64,000 nt of DNA, taken from the NCBI GenBank assembly GCA_907164885.2, contig OU015490.1, positions 232,102,241 to 232,166,240 of the forward strand. Reading direction: 5' to 3'. A model generated the notes under the pieces. The model had not been told where the DNA came from, ran no database searches, and worked only from the letters and a program-made list of their open reading frames with translations. Each line of letters starts with the position of its first letter. Within the stretch, counting starts at the first letter, position 1. The position numbers and the translations under genes are program-made. Below, one piece after another: positions 59,790-64,000 of the stretch. The DNA is from Dolomedes plantarius (Eukaryota; Arthropoda; Arachnida; Araneae; Dolomedidae).

Positions 59790-61301
59790 CACGTTTGTGT
59801 GCATTTGTGTCTGTTTTAATTTATAATGGTTTATTCCCGCTCATGACGCTGGGTATGTTATTTGAAATATTTCTATTATCATGGAAAGAAATATTAGATA
59901 AACACTGTCCAAGGTTTTAAATACACACCAACGAGGTACTAAGTAAATTCAATATATTTTTCATCTTCCTCTGTTTAACATCGCCACTGCGTTGTTATAT
60001 TACTTGTTTTATCCTAAATTTTGACTAAAAAACAGACAATTTTGACTAATAATTGCAATAGCGACTTATTTTGTATAAGCAAGCTTTATATCATGTGTTA
60101 CTTTTGCCCTTATATATTTAAAAATAGCAATTTTATACCATCTTTTTACATACTTTAAATAGACTGACGCTACACTTCATATAAAAAAGAAAAACACTTG
60201 AGTTGTCATTGATGAAAGAAATTTTCTACATGTCCAATAAGTTAGCTATGGATAGAAATATATAAATTGTCACGGCATCTTCAATAAACAGAATCTAGAT
60301 TCAGCTCTTCCGTATTTAAAACCGAAAGTCATTGTGAAAGCGCATATGGCTTTCAATATATACCGTTCATGTCACAGACATGAAGCCAAGCGAATCTAAA
60401 TGCCTACCCGGTTTCGGTGGAACCACAAATGGCGATATGAATCAGTCGTGGTTCAACGGTGCGTTAACTTTCTTCTCTCCGTGCTTTGAAATTTTCCATG
60501 ATGTCGAGGCATCGGAGTTATTATCAAAATTAATTTATAGATTTCGGAGTCCATTTGCGCGGTTTCCATGATTCATCTTTGGAATTAATATTTCGTTTTT
60601 TTTTTTTTTACCATTATTTATTTAGTCCTTTCAAAGTTAAAAATAGTCGAACCAAGATTGTTTCAGAACATTGTAGTTATTATTACTACACTGTAAGAAT
60701 GAAATTTTGTTTCGAGCAAATTGCAAAATTGTAAGTATAACTAGAAGTGTAAGAAAGTATGTTTTAGATTCAAAACCGGGATGCGCAAAAGAGATAAACC
60801 CGCTACACAGAAACATTATGCCCTGAAAAAAGTAGCTTCTATAACATTATATATAGAGAGAGGTACATAGATAAATAGATAGTACTTACTATCTTATTTT
60901 TCTGTTTAATTATTTAATATTTACTAGTTATAGTTATCTGTATTTCAGTATGCAGATTTGTTGCAATTGCTCAATCATTTATTGAAAAGTTTCAAAGTAA
61001 CTTAGCGTTAAGTGCAGTTTTTCTGTTAATTTCGTTCGGCTGTCTGTGCCTTCTTTCTTTAATATACTATCTTATATTTCTGTTGAATTATTTACAATGT
61101 ACTAAGTTATGGTTATATAGATACATATTTTTGTTTAAATTAAATGTCATTCAAATTACATTGTCAGTCGCCTACGCAAGCACTATTGCCTCCAATTTCA
61201 TCGGAAAACAATAAATTTCAAAGATTAATACACGTATACACGGTGAAGATCGTAGGCCTGCTATAATGGGGACTATTTCAATTTACCGTGAACCCATATG
61301 C

Positions 61302-61304
<3 letters not shown>
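59790..61304. other. Intergenic, nothing recognised
   Basis: A 63-codon frame at 60380-60571 has no recognisable features. Confidence 0.3.

Positions 61305-61361
<57 letters not shown>
61305..61361. repeat. (TACA)n(TA)n microsatellite
   Basis: Three CATA units then about 22 TA units. Confidence 0.95.
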
Positions 61362-61364
<3 letters not shown>

Positions 61365-62328
61365 GCGACAAATCATTCATTTTTTCAGTGTACTCGCTGC
61401 GAAAAGCAACGACACCGATTTTCAAAAGAAGGCCACCCATACGGTGTAGTGTTTAGCGTCATGACCTTCCACACACTGTTCTTGGGTTTAAATGCCAAAT
61501 AAGGCTTTGTCGTTAATGTGTTGTCCCACAACAATGCTGGCTCACCTAAATGGTGCTCCCAGAATAAAGTAGCCAGCAAGATTTCTCGGTGAATAACAAA
61601 AGGCGAATGTATAATGCATCCGCATTAGAAGAAAAAAATTCAAGAAAAGTGACAGAAGTTTTGGATATCCCTTTTTGCTTATACACAAGGTGCGTTAAAA
61701 AAAGCAAAGCTGAATCAGTTAATATAAAGATGGTAAACATAATATAAATTCTAATAAAATCTAACTGTATATTGATAGCAGATGTTTAAATCTGGAAAGA
61801 TAAGAGACGCAATACCACCAGGTGTCTGGTACTTAAAAGTATCAAATTTGAATCTGAGACAAGACCAGGCAAAAAATAAGCTTTTTAGTTCACTTATTAG
61901 CAGAGAAAAGATTTTTAAAAAAACCTACGAACAGATAAGAAAGGTGAATAAAATGTCCGTTATTTCAGAAACACTGGTTCTTGGAAAGGCTTAAAACTAT
62001 GGACACCAGGGAAAGTCAAGTATACCCATTCTGCATTACCTTCCATATTTGTTACAAATGTGACAATTAAATCGATCCAAACTATATCTCATTAGGATAA
62101 CCAAGTAAACAATTAAGTGATATTTGACACAAGGCATGTGTACTTAGGATACGTAGAGTGCTTAGTGAAAGAAACTTTGTTTCTGGAAGGTTATCACGAA
62201 GTGGCCAAAGATCACCCAGTGTAAACAGATTTAAAATTACGATAATTTCTAAATGTGGCGTTCAGTGATAAAGCAGACTGTTTTCGAATATTTAGAAATC
62301 GAATTTATGCACATCCATAAATCTCTCT
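61362..62328. other. Intergenic, nothing recognised
   Basis: No coding sequence or element ends supported. Confidence 0.35.
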
Positions 62329-62335
62329 CTCTCCT

Positions 62336-62404
<69 letters not shown>
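62329..62404. repeat. (TC)n then (TA)n microsatellite
   Basis: About 15 TC units followed by about 22 TA units. Confidence 0.95.
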
Positions 62405-62406
<2 letters not shown>

Positions 62407-62548
62407 ATTTCATATCCTTAGGCTACCGCTAAAATTAAAAATCCTTAGTCGAATAAAATAAAGGGAAACACATTTTCATAAAACATTTTTGTGTGGGTCG
62501 AGGAATTTTCCATGTTTACTTTCACATCGCGGCAAATGGCATTTTCAA

Positions 62549-62918
62549 GGGCCCGAGTTAGCCTAGTGATAGCGCTTCGGCTATCTGTGTTAAGATTGAA
62601 TCCCGACAACTTCCATTATATACCTCCGTGTCTAGGCCGGATATGAGCACATTGAATCCGTTGGAAGGAATGTTCTTCTATGACGTCAGAAAGGGTGTGA
62701 GAGGGTACGATCCCCACCCCCCAGATGTCACCACTGCAGGTGCTCGAGGAAAATTGAGGTGGCACCTAGATAAATTAGACTTGATGACCTAGATAAATTA
62801 GACTTAAATGACCCTTGAGGTACCATTATAAACAGGTGACGCAACCCTGATTCCGCAAGCTTATATGGACCTGGTCTGGAATACTTTTGGCTAGGGAGCA
62901 TAAAACACAACAATAAAC
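62549..62918 (+). repeat. tRNA-derived SINE, near full-length copy
   Basis: The head GAGTTAGCCTAGTGATAGCG (A box) and AAGATTGAATCCCGACAAC (B box) match 13201. The body has ACCTCCGTGTCTAGGCCGGA and TATATGGACCTGGTCTGGAA, and the tail CACAACAATAAA. An internal AGATAAATTAGACTT duplication occurs at about 62770 and 62791. Confidence 0.8.
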
Positions 62919-62924
62919 TTTCTG

Positions 62925-63850
62925 AGATTCAGGACACAAGCTAGATTGTTTACGTGCGATGCATTCCCAATAAGTTATTCACTTCGTTTAAATCCTATCT
63001 GAAAACTATTTTTTATGTTATGATTCCAATAAACGGAAATTGTTGAAATGGAGTGTATAAATAAAAAAAAATATTGAATTCTGATCTCAACTTCAAATGT
63101 TTTGTCTCATTAAATAGTGTCATCAAATAGTACATCCCGAAATCAGAAAAAAGGAATCCCTAGGCACGTCAGTTAATTCTCCCACTTATAAAGATAATAA
63201 TAATCACTAATAAACACAAACAGATTGAATAAAAACATGGTTTTTTGTGAATTTATGATTATTCATACCTCTTTCTAATGATGGACATTTACAACTAATG
63301 AATTTTTATTTGAGATAAATGGACCATGCAAATGGATAATTAATCAAATAATTATTTAATCCCTCATTGAGATATTTCCATTTATTTCATATCCGGTAAT
63401 TATGTAATTTGTAAAATGTTGTTATTTGGTTCTAAGAAGGTTCCAAGTTTAGGGAAACTAAAGAATTCGAACATTAATTTAGCGATTAATTAAACAGTAA
63501 TAGTTAAACTGATTGCAATTATTGGGGTATCATTAACAGTAATTAAATCTGAGATTGATTTCTTTGTTGCAACTAATGCAAAACTGTGTTTAATCATTAA
63601 CGAAAAGGCTTTTATTAAAACATATTACATAAACTATTTGTTCAAAATAATAAAAAGAAGAGAACTATAAGAGAGTTTTAATAACTATTTAGATCCTATT
63701 TTCTTATTCAGAATTTATTTATACATAGAAGTTTCATGAACTATTTTTAAAGTTACATTTCTTTAGGCGGAGTAATTTTGTACGGAAGATGTCACAATTG
63801 AAACGCTTCTCCAAGCAAGAAGCAGAGAGTAGAGGTATGGGAAAACGGTC
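62925..63850. other. Intergenic, nothing recognised
   Basis: Very AT-rich, without element ends or conserved frames. Confidence 0.35.
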
Positions 63851-63853
63851 TTA

Positions 63854-64000
63854 GGGCCTGTCCATATAGAATCAGCGTAATCCTGTGTCCACATAGAATC
63901 AGGGTCCACATAGAATCAGGGTCAGTGTAAAATTGTTTAACCAATCTAATACCAATCATTGACCCATTTAACCAATCAGCGCCAACGGAATCTTTAACGC
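63854..64000. mobile_element. MITE of the 30647 family, cut by the window edge
   Basis: TTA precedes GGGCCTGTCCATATAGAATC. A tandem TCCACATAGAATCAGGG block follows, then AACCAATCAGCGCCAACGGA, which is the inverse of the interior of the 30647 copy. Confidence 0.7.

Noticed and set aside
60380..60571. 63-codon frame MKPSESKCLPGFGG...
   Set aside because: No recognisable family and no supporting context.

Overview
The window is AT-rich eukaryotic DNA, almost certainly from an animal and most likely a chelicerate such as a spider. The reasons are: a split gene with consensus GT-AG introns; a complement C3-like product (insects have thioester proteins but no clear C3); dense Tc1, mariner, piggyBac, hAT, pogo, BEL/Pao and tRNA-derived SINE relics; and very many long (TA)n microsatellites. 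The clade assignment is inference. I see no prokaryotic operon, CRISPR array, rRNA or clean stand-alone tRNA gene.

The only host gene I can support lies on the minus strand and runs from about 33.5 kb down past position 1. Ten short exons (62, 161, 201, 71, 144, 43, 85, 106, 243 and 177 nt; 1293 nt in total, exactly 431 codons) join in phase with consensus splice sites. They encode a signal peptide followed by macroglobulin domains MG1, MG2, MG3 and part of MG4 of a complement C3-like protein. The rest of the protein (later MG domains, anaphylatoxin, thioester domain, C-terminal C345C) lies beyond the left edge. Most of these exons are too short, or lack an internal Met, to be seen as ordinary open reading frames.

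The introns are loaded with transposons. Intron 1 has a short Harbinger-like MITE. Intron 2 has a Tc1 element inside another Tc1 element. Intron 3 has a DD41D mariner and a possible solo LTR. Intron 4 has a 5'-truncated BEL/Pao retrotransposon in antisense orientation, plus a SINE. Intron 5 has a piggyBac-like MITE. Intron 6 has a SINE and a palindromic MITE. Intron 7 has a 751-bp fold-back element and a mariner remnant. Intron 8 has an hAT element with a mini-ORF for a BED zinc finger, a pogo-like MITE and a TTAA-bounded MITE. Intron 9 has dispersed repeats.

From 33.6 to 64 kb, upstream of the C3-like gene, I recognise no host gene. This half holds pogo-like elements (34.7-35.5 and 40.6-42.1 kb), a PIF/Harbinger-type MITE (37.8 kb), a nearly intact Tc1 element (42.2-43.6 kb) with one nonsense codon, and a gypsy remnant. 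It also holds a KIAA1586-like hAT split by a piggyBac element (46.5-51.1 kb), a LINE 3' end, a long-TIR mariner relic interrupted by a probable solo LTR (57.3-58.7 kb) and further MITEs and SINEs. Every transposase or retroelement gene seen is disrupted, except the 56-codon BED-finger ORF.

I do not see a convincing new multi-gene system. The most valuable results are the in-phase reconstruction of the C3-like N-terminus including its signal-peptide exon, and several clean nested-insertion and element-capture events.
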